Below, in pieces: positions 37,554 through 51,540 of a DNA stretch of 64,000 bases (the stretch's first letter is position 1; every line of letters starts with the position of its first letter). The stretch lies in assembly GCA_900239685.1 (NCBI GenBank), contig OENT01000003.1:426993-490992 (forward strand). Direction: 5' to 3'. Below the pieces are notes generated by a model that saw only the letters and a program-made list of their open reading frames with translations, did not search any database and had not been told where the DNA came from. Source of the stretch: Rotaria macrura (Eukaryota > Rotifera > Eurotatoria > Philodinida > Philodinidae). The position numbers and the translations under genes were made by a program.

Positions 37554-37570
37554 CTGAAATAATGAATTGA
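37554..37570 (-). promoter_or_regulatory. Splice-acceptor-like site before the PIGA start
   Basis: The minus-strand sequence 'cattatttcag' ends 5 nt upstream of the PIGA ATG. It marks either a 5'-UTR intron or a spliced-leader addition site and supports the chosen start. Confidence 0.45.
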
Positions 37571-39845
37571 ATAGTGTTAGGGTTCACGCTCACGAAGAGC
37601 GACGAACACAGTTAACGTGTGCAGTTTATTCTCTCTACCCTGGATAAACGAAAACATCACATATATATGTATATAAGGAACGAACCAAAAAAGAATAAAC
37701 AATAGAGATGAATAAAACGATAGAGAATTATACGGTAGAGGGATGATGTCACCTTGTGACATCACCCTAACAAATAGTTTTGTCTTTAAGTATCAAACAA
37801 TCTATATACGTCGTATGTAAATTATGGTTTTACATAGAGACTTAAAAAAAAACCTTCAACTATCTTAGATTCGAAAATCATATTAAAAGTATTATGAATA
37901 TAAAATCGGATCAATCAGTACTAGTTCTAATGTTTCTTGTTTTTTTTTAGATATTTATTTAATAGTTTGAGTATTGAATTGAAGACAGTTAATTGATTTC
38001 TTTTCATTGCTATGAATGTGAATCATAATCTGAATGAATAATTTTCTTTGAAACTTTCGAAGCCGAGAGCAAAGTTAATCTTTCAAAACTTGGCATTGTT
38101 GGAGAGCGACCAAGTATAGAGAGTAATGATGCTTCATTGATGCCCTACTTTCTATTTATTTCTAGTCTTATTTTCTAATTAAAATAAATCTGTGTTCTGA
38201 TGCCCGAATCGAAGAAAAAGAGAGAACATGCCCTGCATTTATTGATAACTATTATAAATTGTTTCATGAATAAAAGAATTCAGTGCTACGGCAAGAGTAC
38301 ACTTTCTCAAAATTGTATACTGTCAAATTGAATTCATAATATAAAAAGTGTAATACAGTCAAACGTTCTCTTGATAAAATCATACGTGATCTAAGCCTTC
38401 GTCAACATTCTGAGACTTATACTATTACTATGAATACTCAATCGTAATTAAGTATATTTCAGGAAATCTAAAATTTACGTGGCTCACAAATATCTTGAGA
38501 TTCTAGAGATCAAGCTAGTATCTCAGTTGTGTAATTATAAAAGAGCTAGAAATGGAATAGTGAATTTTATTTTGCCTTTTTTCTTTAAATGTAGTTGGAA
38601 TATTCTCTGGCACGTTGTTCTGTTTTTTCTCCGATAAATTTGCCGAGCACTAAGCTTCAACTGACAAAGAACAATTTTTTCAATCAAGATATGAACAACG
38701 AATCAAGTCTGCGTTAAGTATTAGTCGATTCCTCATCTAAATCAGAAATTCCCATGAGAAATACAAGCTAAATTGAAACAGACATATACAATAGAACATA
38801 ACTCAATTTATTAATATCTAAAATAACATTCATCAGGAAAAAACACGTATACTATCAAATTGACAGTCTTTTAACTGGAAGTGATAAGATTTATTTTTTA
38901 ATCTACAATCCAGATGAAAAAAATAACATTTCATTATAAAATTGCATAATAGACTAACTCACATATGGACAATGTGGATGTAAAACAGTTCATGGTTGAG
39001 TGAAATCAATGAATGAGACACATTTTTTTAACCCATTCAAATTGAAATAGTACAGACAATTATTTTTCATAAGAAAAAGAACTTTATGAATAAGTCATTC
39101 AACCTAAAGAAGAAAAAGCTATTAAATATTAATATTAATCGAATATTGGTGAGTTTCTTACCTTGAAAAGAAAAAAAGAACTGAGTCTCAATCGATTTCA
39201 ACAATAAACACAGAGAGAGAGAAAAGAGTTGATATTCAAATAATAAAATACGATTGTGATCAATCATATGCGGAATAATTTTTCTCCAATGTATTGCTTT
39301 GCTTATACTTCATTAATAGGCGTGTATTTGTTTGAATGCATATGTTTTTTTTGGTTAAAACAAAAAAGAAAGAAAAACGAGAACCAATAGGTTAGAGACA
39401 TGATGATGAAACAACATTTTCATTCAACATAAATGAGAAAGTGAACCATCAGAATACTGCACATAAAAAATAAAAAGATCGGGATTCTTGTTGCCAAGCA
39501 AGAATTAGGAGAAAAGAAACAATCATGGTCACATCACAAGAAGATACATGAAACGTACATCACATATACATAATATATATATATACACACATTTAAAATG
39601 ACAGACTTACATCGGAATGATATCCAGTTAGGAAAAGTGAAAAACAAATATTTTATCGTTATTTCCCTTGTTCTTTTCCCCTTTCTTTCGGAACAGACAA
39701 CATAATTATAGAAATAATGACTACACAAAAGAAACTTTTTGGTTTACACAACACGAACAGACGACAAAAAATGAATGCACAAGGGAAACGTCGAATGAAA
39801 ATGAAATGTGATGATTCGTGGTTTTTTTTTCTCGACATTCAGATC
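37571..39845. other. Intergenic between RAB3 and PIGA
   Basis: No coding exon is recognised. Small ORFs at 37577-37765, 39067-39267 and 39534-39728 are Phe/Tyr/Ile-rich chance frames. A short (TA)n tract lies near 39568-39590. Confidence 0.5.
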
Positions 39846-39851
39846 TTTATT
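39846..39851 (-). terminator. Poly(A) signal directly abutting the RAB3 stop
   Basis: On the minus strand AATAAA follows the TAG stop (39852-39854) with no spacing, implying a very short 3' UTR for this isoform. Confidence 0.5.
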
Positions 39852-41287
39852 CTAACATTGACATTGATTTCCCCTAGCTTGTGAGTCATTAGCTGTAAGT
39901 TTGGTGGTTCCTTTGTTGTATGCTCCAGCTTGACCACCGTACGCATTAGCTCCTTGACTATTAGCATTTGGTTCTTCGGTTGTGTCCGACATTTTTTCCA
40001 ATATAATATCGACCAGTCTAAAAAAAAACATATGTCTACATAAGAAAAAAAGTTCTCTTCGTACGTCATTCGAATTTTCTACCTTTCGAAAACAATTTTA
40101 ACATTGACATTTTCTTTCGCTGAGGTTTCGAAAAATTCTAGACCTAAAAGTAAAAGAGAAATAGAGCTAACATAACGATGATACGAACACGTGACAGTAA
40201 GCGAAAAATCTCGATTAATTCTCAAGCATAAGTACCGAGTTCACTGGCAAGGTTTTTTCCTTCTTCCGACTGAACAACTCTTTCATCTGCCATTTCACAT
40301 TTATTTCCAACAAGTATCACCGCATTTTTATCCCATGAATGTGTTTTTATCTGTAAAACCCTTTAAAACACAACACAATACAAAACATGCAAAATACCCC
40401 AAAACAAATACAAAACGAATAACTAAAGCGTACATCCAATACATATAAAATATGTATGCATATATATATATATATATATGACATATATTTATTTAAAATT
40501 TACCCAATTGATCAGCAAGACGTTGACCACGTTCTTGTGTTACTGCACGATCTTGCTCTAAATCGCATTTATTACCAACTAGAACAACTTGAGCGTTATC
40601 CCACGAATACATTTTTATTTGCGTACACCTGAAAATAATGTGTATGTTTTTTGGATGTACGCTTTTATGTAAATTTTCTTTCTCGATTTAAAAAAAGGAC
40701 AAGGTTAGTTCAATTTTTGATGACACTTACCAATCTTGAACAGCATTGAATGATTCTTCATTAGTTATGTCATACATTAAAATAAAACCCATGGCACCAC
40801 GATAATAAGCAGCTAAAAGAAAAACAAAGCAGAGACAATATATTTATTTTGTTTTTTTGTCCGATTAAATCTCATGAGATTGATTGGGAATGTCTACTGA
40901 ACGTTTGAATAATCTCATGAGAACTTTGAAAAATAAAACTCAATTAATCTTATTTACTTGTAATCGTGCGGTAACGTTCCTGACCAGCTGTATCCCATAT
41001 TTGTAATTTAACACGTTTGTCCTGGCGAAAGACTGTTTTAACCTTAAAATCAATTCCAACTGTGCTGACAAAAGCGGATGTAAATGAATCGTCTGCATAT
41101 CGAAAAAGCTAAAAATACATATTATATTCATATTTTCAAAATAATGCATAGCAAGTCAAAGGAATATGTGACATACAAAAGATGTTTTTCCTACGGATGA
41201 ATTTCCAATAATAAGTAATTTGAACATGTAATCAAAATTCTGATCAGCTGCATCTTTTGCTGCACCACCAGTACTGTTCTGTGTCAT
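39852..41287 (-). CDS. RAB3: Rab3 small GTPase, with two alternative G4 exons
   Basis: Rab3 controls docking and priming of synaptic and secretory vesicles. The exons give '[20 protein letters not shown]' (P-loop), '[20 protein letters not shown]', '[16 protein letters not shown]' (G3), '[20 protein letters not shown]' (Rab3 signature), '[12 protein letters not shown]' (G4), 'ETSAKENVN' (G5), and end in CQC, a di-cysteine geranylgeranylation motif like the CAC of other Rab3s. The start ATG (41285-41287) directly follows a perfect acceptor (ttttttcag). Two 125-nt exons can each supply the G4 segment: 40504-40628 and 40236-40360, with the same splice phases at both ends. Joining both, or skipping both, breaks the frame. 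Confidence 0.93.
40236..40360 (-). other. RAB3: Alternative RAB3 exon A with NKCE in the G4 motif
   Basis: The exon encodes '…[17 protein letters not shown]' then '[20 protein letters not shown]' and 'ASELG', homologous position by position to exon B (40504-40628). It has an acceptor at 40361-40362 and a donor at 40234-40235. The usual NKxD guanine-specificity motif reads NKCE here, replacing the Asp that contacts the guanine base. It is open, the same length as exon B and conserved in sequence, so it is probably functional. Confidence 0.8.
40446..40482. repeat. (TA)n microsatellite between the RAB3 alternative exons
   Basis: A run of alternating T and A, about 20 bp perfect within a longer imperfect tract, lies in the 143-bp intron between exons B and A, where it could influence splice choice. 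Confidence 0.6.
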
Positions 41288-41305
41288 CTGAAAAAACACG
41301 ATTCT
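41288..41305 (-). promoter_or_regulatory. Splice acceptor directly before the RAB3 start
   Basis: The minus-strand run 'gtgttttttcag' is immediately followed by the ATG. The 5' UTR is therefore joined by cis or spliced-leader splicing at the first base of the coding sequence. Confidence 0.55.
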
Positions 41306-42576
41306 ACACTTATTTTTTGCTGTTATAATACTAATATTAAATGAGAAAATTCAAGGACAATCGATAGAGCTTAGACAAGATGATGATTGTTGCCGATGAT
41401 GACGTCGCTACGTATGCATGTCGCATTCTGTTTCTTTGCTTTTCCTTTCATGTTGCAAATTTGATTGGATGCGGTTTCGACTCCTCAACTTATAAGATGT
41501 TAATGCATTTGAATCAATTTAGTTTTTCTTTTTGGAAAATATAAATTTAAAATACTTCAGAATCGAATATTACACCATAGTACAAGAAAAGAAACGGAAC
41601 AAATATGAAAACACACAAATTATGACATCTGTATGAATTAGAGAAAAAAAAACAGATATTTTCAAAGAAGGTTTTTTTCTTACTGGTAAATTAGGTCAGA
41701 TGATCTTTGCGGAGAAAAAACTCGACTTCAACAAATACATGAAATCAGTTATTCAAGTGTGTACAGATTTGCCTCTTAGCTATTTGTACACTATCAATAA
41801 AACAGAAATGTTTCATCATAGTGGAGAAAGGCAATGATAGAGTAGTATAGATTTATGAGAAGATATGAAACAATTTACTGCGTTAGTGCCTTACTATTGT
41901 GATGCTACATATGGTGTCGATGGATGCTTTTATTAATAATTATGACGCCCATGATAATATATTGTCAGTTCTTCAAGCAGAAAAACTCATTTTACTCGGA
42001 TACTTTCGATATAAACAATTTACTCGGCGGTTACCAATGACTTTCAAAGTAGCTTACCAATCATATAAGTATATGAGTAAAAATGACAGGATAATTAAAT
42101 GCAACTACCCGACATAGAAAGTAAAAGGTTGATGTAAAGAATAATTTGAAAAGAAAATAATATGTGTCACATATGTACGAGGTGCCATATTGTTTTTTTT
42201 GTTTAATGAAATCATCAATGAAATATGACAAAAATAATAAAAATTCGTTCTTCGATAATAGATATTTTTGTATTTCTGATTTCTTTCCAATTGTTTGTTT
42301 TTTTTATTCGGCATTCACTCAAAAAAATTCTATCTGTACAAACGCAAAGTAGAACAAGAAAAGGAAAACACAAGCGAATTCACAAGCAGCGAACAAAACA
42401 TGAGTTTTGCATATAAATCGCAAAAGCAAAAGTTTGATCAGACAAATCGATTAACAATGTATCTGAATATTTCCTAATATATAAATGATAACAGAAATAA
42501 GATATTAAAAACACACATGATAACAAAGACAAAATGAAGAAAATGACAAAAGAGAAGAGAAGAAGAACACGAGCTT
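41306..42576. other. Intergenic between EPB41L5 and RAB3
   Basis: This probably holds the RAB3 promoter and the EPB41L5 3' UTR. The 72-codon plus-strand ORF at 41899-42117 has no recognisable motif or partner exon. No gene is supported. Confidence 0.45.
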
Positions 42577-45500
42577 TTATAATTCTGTTGTTATAGGATG
42601 ATACGATGAAATCACACCAACAGACGGTGATGATGGACTACGATTTGATGAACGAGGATAGAGATGTGGTAACGGATTCGATGACACTGAAGATGATGCT
42701 TGACAATTGGTAGGTGTTGTTTGGACAATAGTTGACGATGCATTACGAACATTCGATGTGCTTAATGTTCGTGTTACGATGACAGGTGCAGGAGAATTTG
42801 AAATATCTATTCAAATACAAATTTGAGAAACGTACATCGAAGTAAACTTGTATAGTTCAAATACGATTTCAATAAAGAAATATGTAATCGTCGGTTTACA
42901 CACGCGCTATTCAAGTGGTACACTTTATCAGTGAAGACGTCAATCATATTTTGACTTCGTATAGAAAATCAATGATGAGAAGCAACATTTGATGCATTCT
43001 GTGACCATAAACTACATCCCATCGAAAACAAATTATGTGTGAACAAGAGATTTTTCGAGTAGATATTTATCAATCGGAAGTATTGACGAGAAGTGTCACT
43101 CGACATAGATTTTTCTTAGACAGCATCATTCAACATTATTTAGTGATGTAATTGAAATCTCTCGTAGGCAATAGAAAGAGATAGAAGCCAAAAATCTCAA
43201 CCGTCCATAGAGTTATATCGGATGTGAAAAATTGAATGAAATCGAACTACTTATTGATGTACGACAAACTACGTCACTGGCAAGAAGTTATCCCTTAAAA
43301 TGAGAATGAACCACGTTATCCTATGATGAGTGCAAAATATTTTTAGGTCACGATGAAACAAAGAATAGTGCACGTTGTTTTCCACTGACAAATATCTTTC
43401 TTTTCATAGAATCTCTTAGCTGTTAATTGTAGCCCATGGAAAGGAGTATCCAGTTCATGATGCTGTCAATAAAAACATCACTGTATGTTGCTAATTTCGT
43501 TATCATCGACCAAAAATACTTCAAGGAAAAACAATGGTTATCTAGTAAGTATAGTAACAGAACAGCGAATTCTATGCAATCTAGATCATCTAGATTGTTC
43601 GTTTCTTGTTTTAGTTCGGTTGAGGAATGCTCTTTTTTGTTGTATACATCAGTGACAAACGATATTGTTTCTCGTGACATGTCATTTTGAATTCAACGAT
43701 GATATCAGGTAGACAACTGACTAGAGAAACTATTATTCTGTCACATAACTTTCCGATTGAAATGGTATTTATTCCATGATTTATAGGTCAATCTAAAATT
43801 ATTTGTTTCTACAGGACTTCATTGTTGATAGATGAATGTTCTACTGAATGTTTTCAATAACAAGTTCTGATTATTCTCAATGCAGTCCGAACAATGGCAT
43901 GATATTTCTCATGAAGAAATTTCTGTGTGACATAAATTTTGACCTTGGAGAATGAACACTTGGAAAAATACGTTTTTCAATTCTAGACGTTTCTATTACT
44001 CATTAAATGAACATCGTGTTAGTGCCGACAGGAGATTTAACATTGGAAGAGATTTCCTAGTTAGATGAATTATAGATGAAGAATATTTAGAGAGACATAG
44101 AAGATAATTGATCAACTTTACATCTATAATGGGAAAAGTCCCAAAAAACAAAGATCTTACTTTGATTATTGTTTGAATTCGAATTTACTGTTGTTGATTC
44201 TGTGTAAAAGTAGGTCTCCTAGAAATTAAAAAGCGTATTTCTTTTATTAAATATTAGATTTTATCGTATTTATAATAAATGAAACCGAACTCATGCATTA
44301 CATATATACAATTTAAAAAAATTCTCTCACACTGTCATGCCACGACAAATATTATTGTTGACACACTTACGTTGTTTATTCTCATTCAGAATAATAGTTT
44401 TTGAATTAGTAAAATAATCTTTACATGATGAAACTTTTCCTTTCTTAGATATTTTCTTTGTTAAATATGATAAATTATCATAGTTAGCACAAAGCTTCTC
44501 AAATTGTTTATCCTTTGTAGTATAATCCATATGGGCATAGATTAGATTCGTATCAGTTTTTGAATTCAGACAATAGTTTAATATATTATCATACGATGAA
44601 TAGGACATAAATTCAGATAGAAGAGGAAATTTCTCATGTAAAGATATTCTACTACAAGGCTATTAGAAAAAAAAATAGGAAAAAAATGAGCGTTTTTTTT
44701 TCGAACTTTGTGTCAGATGAAAAACAAGTTTTAATAATTTTACTACCTTGAGAACATAGGGCGATTGACTATTTGCTAGTGTATATCGATTAGGTGGACT
44801 GTTCACTTTGCCAGTAGATGGAGAAATAGATGAATTGGTTGTTCTTAACAAGAGAGAATGACGAAATAAAAAATTTATAATAATTTTTGTACTAATTACG
44901 TGTTCGATGCTTTCTGTGGTGACATTTGAATTAATAATGGTTGATCATTGTTATCAGTAGACGATTCTAAATTATGAATGAAAATGTTCATGTTATTTTT
45001 CTTTCTCACTTGTCGAAATGTTGTATGAAGTGACAAACCTTTCATGGTATTGATATTATTGTTATCGTTTGAAGTGGAATTTGAAGGATTTGATAATTTC
45101 ACCAGGGTTAATGGTGACGGAGAGGTTGTCGATCTATCATCAGACTTTGTTTGTCGAGGAGGAATCGGTGGAGGACGAACAAGACCCGTCGAGTTTCTTT
45201 TCAATTCATTTTCTGTCGAGTAAAAAAAAACAAAAACCTATGATTAGGTATGGTTGTATCAAATAAAAATCAGGCCTTGAATACTTTTCTTTCCGGAATA
45301 CAATGCGTCTGTATTTAAGAAAAAATGTTTTTCACTCTAGCTAATGATTTAGTGTCAAGGAAGTTGAATCTATTGCAAGTATGCTAAAAATTCATTTGTA
45401 AATCATTGACTTTTACTCAACAATAGATATTAAGCAATATTTGAAACGGAAACACACTAAAACTGATGAATAATGTTGTTCTAGTTACGTAATGAACTAT

Positions 45501-48500
45501 AACTGTTGAAAGTAGTATTGATAAAATAAAAGCGTTTTTCATAGAAGAAAACATCAATCAGTATTAAATGCGTCGCATTGAAGTAAAGATCTGGATCACT
45601 TCTATTTTTATGGCATCCATTGAAATAACCCTTATTTTTATTACATATGCGCAATCTAACCGTATCGAATGATCAATTATTGGTGTTGACGTCACTAGAC
45701 GAGTGATGATTGTTATTAAGTAAGAAGAATATATGGAGAGCTTTTCTTCAGAGGTTACTGTCGATTGATGCCTAAGAGAATTAACAGGAGAAAATGAGAA
45801 CAGAATATATCACGAGGTGCATCATGATGTAAATCAAGAATTTTTATAAATACTACTTATCGAAAGAATTCTAGTATTAAAATGTATAGGATTTTGTAGT
45901 AGTAGAGTTCATTTCAATCTATGAACTTTGCTCGATACGCAAGACAACCTATTACCCCTTTGAAGTATATATGTCTCACTTCGTCATAGATATCACAGGT
46001 CGAATGTCATAAACAACAGCAATTCAAGTGAGATACAGTGAATTCAACGTGAACCATCTGTGCTGATGCTGTTTCTAGTAGAGTACTCCGAAAAAAAACA
46101 TAGCCTGCTATTAGCGTGATATAAGAACATAGTTTGGTAATTAAATGTGATTTGTTGCCGTGTCAATAAAACTGATCAGCTATTTGCTTTGACACTTATT
46201 GAGCTTGTTTGAAATAGTATAGAACATTTTTCAATAAGTAGCAAAAATTGTCTGTGATATATTGATAACTGAGCCGCCTCTTTCCCACATACGTTCGACT
46301 CATTGCATACAATCGAAGCTGTACAATATAGATTTTTTTCGTAGTAGTTTGCTAATGAAAACAACTACTTCTTAATGACATAAGGAATTCAAATGACGGA
46401 TTAAACAGCTAGAGAGATACTTGAAGATTTTCCGGTATTATTCCTTAAACAACGGTAGAATATTTTCTCTATCGTTCTAATGATAAAAATTTGATTTCAA
46501 TGTGGTTTATCGATCACTCGTCAAAACTTCGAGAAAGAAATGGAGATGTTTATAGTTTTCTTATTTAATTTTTCTTTTTTGTTTACACGAAATTCGTGAT
46601 CAGCGTCTCGTACATCAAGAGAAATTTCAATTTGAACAATTCATATACCCTCACTCATAGGTTGACTACAATGAATCTACTAAAGTATAACTACATGACT
46701 TATTTCTATGAAACTTTTTTAATTAATATGAAAAATTAATATGAAAAATTTCTGATTTTTTTCACCAAGTTCCATTTAGTGAAATATAAAAGTATTCATA
46801 ATAGGATGACATATCATCACATATGCTAGAGCTATTAATAAACCACTCAACTCAAATAATATTTGTTTCCTTCAAAAAATCTTTGTTGTGTTAGAAAAAA
46901 AGAAATTCAAGCTATCAATAAAAGTGCACAGTATTAACGTTCTTTATTCATGCATATGTCAAAGTACACTGTCAATTGAATTAAGTGCCATGAGTGCTAA
47001 TAGAGTAGAACAGCATCTATTATGCACTTCAATTAACAATATAACTTAAAATATTAACAAAATCTACTTTCGAAAATTGTTCAACAATGTTTTGAATTGT
47101 AAAAATTGTCTACGAATAAATATAACTTTTCTAAAAATCGAAGTCAGCATGAGCCTATCCTATTCTTGCACTTTAATAAATAATTTCAATCAATTTTCAA
47201 GCCACTCTCATTGACGTTTTAAATTTCTACGTTCGTCCTCAATTTTGACAAGAATTTTCTTTTTACACACTTTCAATAGACTGCTAAAATGTTAACATGT
47301 CTAGTGAGTTTAAAACAACAAGATTCTCTGAATGCAACGAGTCTGAAATAACAAATGTCTAAAATACTTGAATTGATGCCAACGGGCATGAACAAAGTTT
47401 GACAAGTCGAATGATCCAAACGTGATCCTATGCAATTATACATTGAGTCAATACGAAAAGACTTATACATATGTCTGCATGTATGACAAGAAACATTCTT
47501 TCTACTCAGTTAAAAATTAAATAATGAAACTGTTCTCTTTTTCCAATCTTTCAAATACACTACCTTCCAACGTTGCATCATTCGTCGAAGATTGAATAAG
47601 ATTATCGAGACGTTGCGTTGGTGATAGATTCAAGTTTTTTTGTGATGACGAACGTTTGTTGAGAGACATTGAATCTTGATTTTTCCTATAAATATATAGG
47701 TTTTATATGTATGTAAATGCAACTAAAAACAAAGCACGCGAATATTACTCAGGTGATTTCTTCATTTCGTCTAATTTAGATTCTTGCTCAAATTTTAATT
47801 TTTTCAAGCGTTCATCTTCTTGTTCACGTAAAATTTCTTGTTCATGAATTTTTTTTCGTATTGCATAAGATGCACGACGGGAAAAACGTTGTGATGCTTT
47901 ACGTTCGAAATTTATACTGCGGCGAGCTAAATTTCCTAGTGTAGTTGCTTGACATTCAGTTCTTCCACTAAATTAAGTTGAAATATTGAAGAAAAAACAA
48001 AGAGCATTCATGTAAATTAGTATTATTCATGTGAAATCAATAATCGATCATTTTCTTTTTTTTTTCATACCTAAATCGAAATCTTGAACCGGTACGTGCG
48101 AAATTCGATCGCGCTCCTTGCTTGACTTTCGATGCTGATGTTGTACGAAAAAAAATATGATATTCCATAGCGCATTTCCAAAAATGTTTGCATTGCTTCT
48201 CATCGTAACAACGAAATAGAAATACAAAATCACGTTGTAATGTTGGATCATTATCATCGTCTTCAACAACCACGATAGTTAATTTATTACGATTGAAATC
48301 TATTCGTGTTACTTTTGACCTTGGATTTAATGAAAGAAATTGAAAATCAGTATCTTCTCAATTCAACAATCGAAATAGTTTCTTGTGTCTTACCAGACAA
48401 ATAGACCGATTTTGATTTTATTTTCAAAAACAAGAATACCAGTTGGTGTTAAACCGAGTTTATATTCTAAACCATCTTTTCCCATAACTGTATGTAGATC

Positions 48501-50013
48501 GACACCGTACATTTCTAACCATCGTGCTTTATTCAAGTACTGTACTTCGCAATCAGCAGGTGTAAAACCTCTATTATGCAAAGAAGAATAGGAAATCATG
48601 GTATGTTGAACTTAGAATTCATTTTTATACTTGTATGTAGACCATTTTTTTAAAACATGATCTTCAAATTCTTCTGATTGTCTGTGATCAGGTAAAAACC
48701 GAAATTCTGATATAGTTTCAACTGAATGTTCATCATTTGTATAATCACCCAATTCAGCTATAAAAGAAAACATGAAAATGATTATTTGTTGATGTCATTT
48801 TTGTTAATGAACGAAATGTTCATTGAGAATATAACTGTCTAGATTTTGTTCTCATCCTAGTTTACCTTGCATAGACAATGCAGCCAATTCAATGTCGGGA
48901 CCGGGTGGACAATCTAATTTACCCGTTCGAATATCGTCTTTGAGTTGTAAGACAAATAAGTATCTAGAAGGCGTAAAAAGAAGAAAAACCTGTACAATCA
49001 CAGTTGAAACATCGAAGTTTCTTTTTTACCTTGTCAATTCGTCGTGGAGATTTTGAGGATCGGAGGTATAAAATTTGACACGAAATCGAAATGTGTACGG
49101 TGGTCCAACTAGATAAATAGAAAGTTAGAAAGAAATAATTTTCTTCTTCATTCCAATTCTTGTTCTGGTGGATTATGACGTACTCTTGCATTGTTTTTTT
49201 AGAGATTTCGTTGGATCTAACCATTGCTAGAAAATAAAAAAATATGATACATGAATAGCAATTCGTCAATAGTGTTCAATTTACTTTAACATTATGTGTG
49301 TCAGTGAATTGTAAACCAAAATAATCTGGTTCGACTAATTTTGTATGAGCAATCACTTTATCATAAAGACTTTTTCCAAGAGCTTTGCGCTAAAGAAAAA
49401 TAACAACAAGTAGAATCAAAAAAGAGTAATGTTGGTTTATTCAAGTAGCATTGTCTGTCTCGTTTAACCTATGGACATTGATGACATATTTATATATTTT
49501 TTTCTATACAAGTCTCAATATTCATGTAATCGATTCGATGTATTTCTTGTTATTCAATACATAAATAAAAAAACGTGTAAAAAAAACATTTTTAATGATG
49601 TCAGATACGAAATTATACTCATACAGGCAGAATTAATAAGGGCAGGTCAGCGGTATACGAAGCAAAACAGCTGACATATCAATTATGCATACAAATGAAA
49701 ATGTGTCTGGACAGGTCAAATCTATCATTTATATACTTTCATGATCTTGCTTGTTTTTACTTTCAATTCAACTTACATCTACTTCAAAATTGACATCCTC
49801 ACCATCGAGAAATACAATGGTACAAACAAGACCATTTTTAATCGGTATCGATTGTTGATGTTTCTTTCCTGTCGTATGAACTTTACCATTTGAATTTAAA
49901 GAATTAGGTAGAAGTTTCGAATTTGTGTGATGAATACTTTCATCATTTAATGTTGTCGCTGTGTTCTTCGTTTGACGCCGACTGAAAAAACGTATGAATC
50001 GAGCCGCCGCCAT
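42577..50013 (-). CDS. EPB41L5: FERM protein EPB41L5 / Yurt
   Basis: EPB41L5 (Yurt in flies) links Crumbs and other membrane proteins to the cortex and restrains apical membrane growth. The FERM domain is spread over the first exons: '[18 protein letters not shown]', '[20 protein letters not shown]', '[13 protein letters not shown]', '[20 protein letters not shown]', '[20 protein letters not shown]', '[16 protein letters not shown]', '[20 protein letters not shown]', and '[10 protein letters not shown]'. A FERM-adjacent block follows ('[20 protein letters not shown]') with a Glu/Lys coiled segment. The tail is disordered, with '[11 protein letters not shown]' as an SH3-ligand candidate, in exons at 44896-45204, 44663-44851, 44327-44620, 44164-44220 and 42577-42807. 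It ends ITTEL; as I recall, human EPB41L5 also ends TTEL. The introns at 45.2-47.5 kb and 42.8-44.1 kb are unusually long. Confidence 0.93.
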
Positions 50014-51540
50014 AAATTATGTGCCATGTACAAATGAAGACAGATATAAACACACACACACTCACACGCACGTACTAGAATAATAATAATCGTGATCTAA
50101 AAATAAAAAACGAAAAGCTGAAGACAATTATGTGGTCATAGAGTCTAGTAGACAATGTTCAGCGACGCGCGCAACTAAGCAGACCAACACATTGTTCATC
50201 GGTCAATCACACATAGACAGAAGAACAGGCGAAAGAAAAAGAAAATAACGAGAGACGATTGTATGATCATTGTGGTGGTAAAATTAAGAGAAATAGAGAG
50301 AAATAGAGAAGAAAGGAAAAAAAACCGAAAGGTGGGGACAGACAGATGCCAAGTTAACGAGCCTTAACATATCTTATCAGACAGAAAAAAAAAGGAGTTC
50401 AACTGATGACGGAGTGCGTCAAAGTGCTGTTGCTACTCTTTTGAGGTCAATTTATATAGATTTATCGTATCTAGAAAACTACGACTTCTTTTTATTTGAT
50501 TAGATCGACAATCTTTCGATGCATGTCCTTGCTCAAAATAATCTTACGCTTATGCACATATATCGTTGCCGTCGATTCAATACAAAAGATTATGTCATAC
50601 AAATACAAATAATACATACCCGTCTGTGTTTTATTAAACGAGAGTATCTAACTTATTGCACTAAGCAACCAGAAACAGAGAGCGAGAGACACACACACAA
50701 ACACACTGACAGCGAAAGAGAACAACTTGCCCCCTGACAAATATCGATCGATCAATAGAGTCTGTTTACCTAAGGAGAACAGAAAAAGAAACGATAAAAA
50801 AATTGATTTTAATATTTAAAATGAAGATAATTAATTGATAAATGTTGTAATCTTTTCTTTATAGATATCAATGTTTTTCTTTTTCAAAAAAGATAGTCCA
50901 GCAAACTAAACAACAAATAACTATGTGGTTAACAAAGAATAATAGAACAACAAACCCACAACTTTACACGTGCATATGCTCTGTTTCATTCCTTTTTTTA
51001 ATGGCCATTCGAATGGTCAAATGGTTATTGAGTATCCAGCGACATCCTTTTTATTTTATATTATATATAGTTCTTCGTGTACTAAAATATATATGTATCG
51101 TTATCTTTCTCATAAATAGTCAATATGTATTAGATTCAATGTACGATTAATCATGAGAATTATTTTACCTTTCTGATAAGTTAGCTATTTAAAATTGATT
51201 ATGTGTGTTCATTTCATCACCCTGAATATCCGATCGGTTTTCACAAATTGTAAAACAGCAGAAAAATACAAAGGGTTATAGACTAAAAGATTCGTAATGT
51301 AGTCGAATCAGAGATAGAACACGAAAAAGAAAAAATAAGTGTATTTTGCTGTTTGCTTTGGATTTTATTTCAAACTGATGAACGATTGAGCTAATGTTTG
51401 CAATCGTCTGATGTCGTAATGTATTCAAAAAATTTTTCTTGTAGAACACTGAACTACACGAATAATATCAGTTGATTATATAATCAAATAAAAACGGCAT
51501 ACTCACCACTTCCATCATTCAGTTTAATCCAATGCTGATT
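50014..51540. other. Intergenic, upstream of EPB41L5
   Basis: No gene is recognised. Simple repeats include CA runs near 50050-50070 and 50690-50705. ORFs at 50519-50737 and 50923-51150 have no protein-like features. Confidence 0.5.

Noticed and set aside
41899..42117. 72-codon plus-strand ORF between RAB3 and EPB41L5
   Set aside because: No family resemblance, no joining exons, and a length reachable by chance in a window this size.
43423..43690. Overlapping ORFs on both strands, about 85 codons each
   Set aside because: Both fall in a long EPB41L5 intron, and neither has motifs or splice signals.
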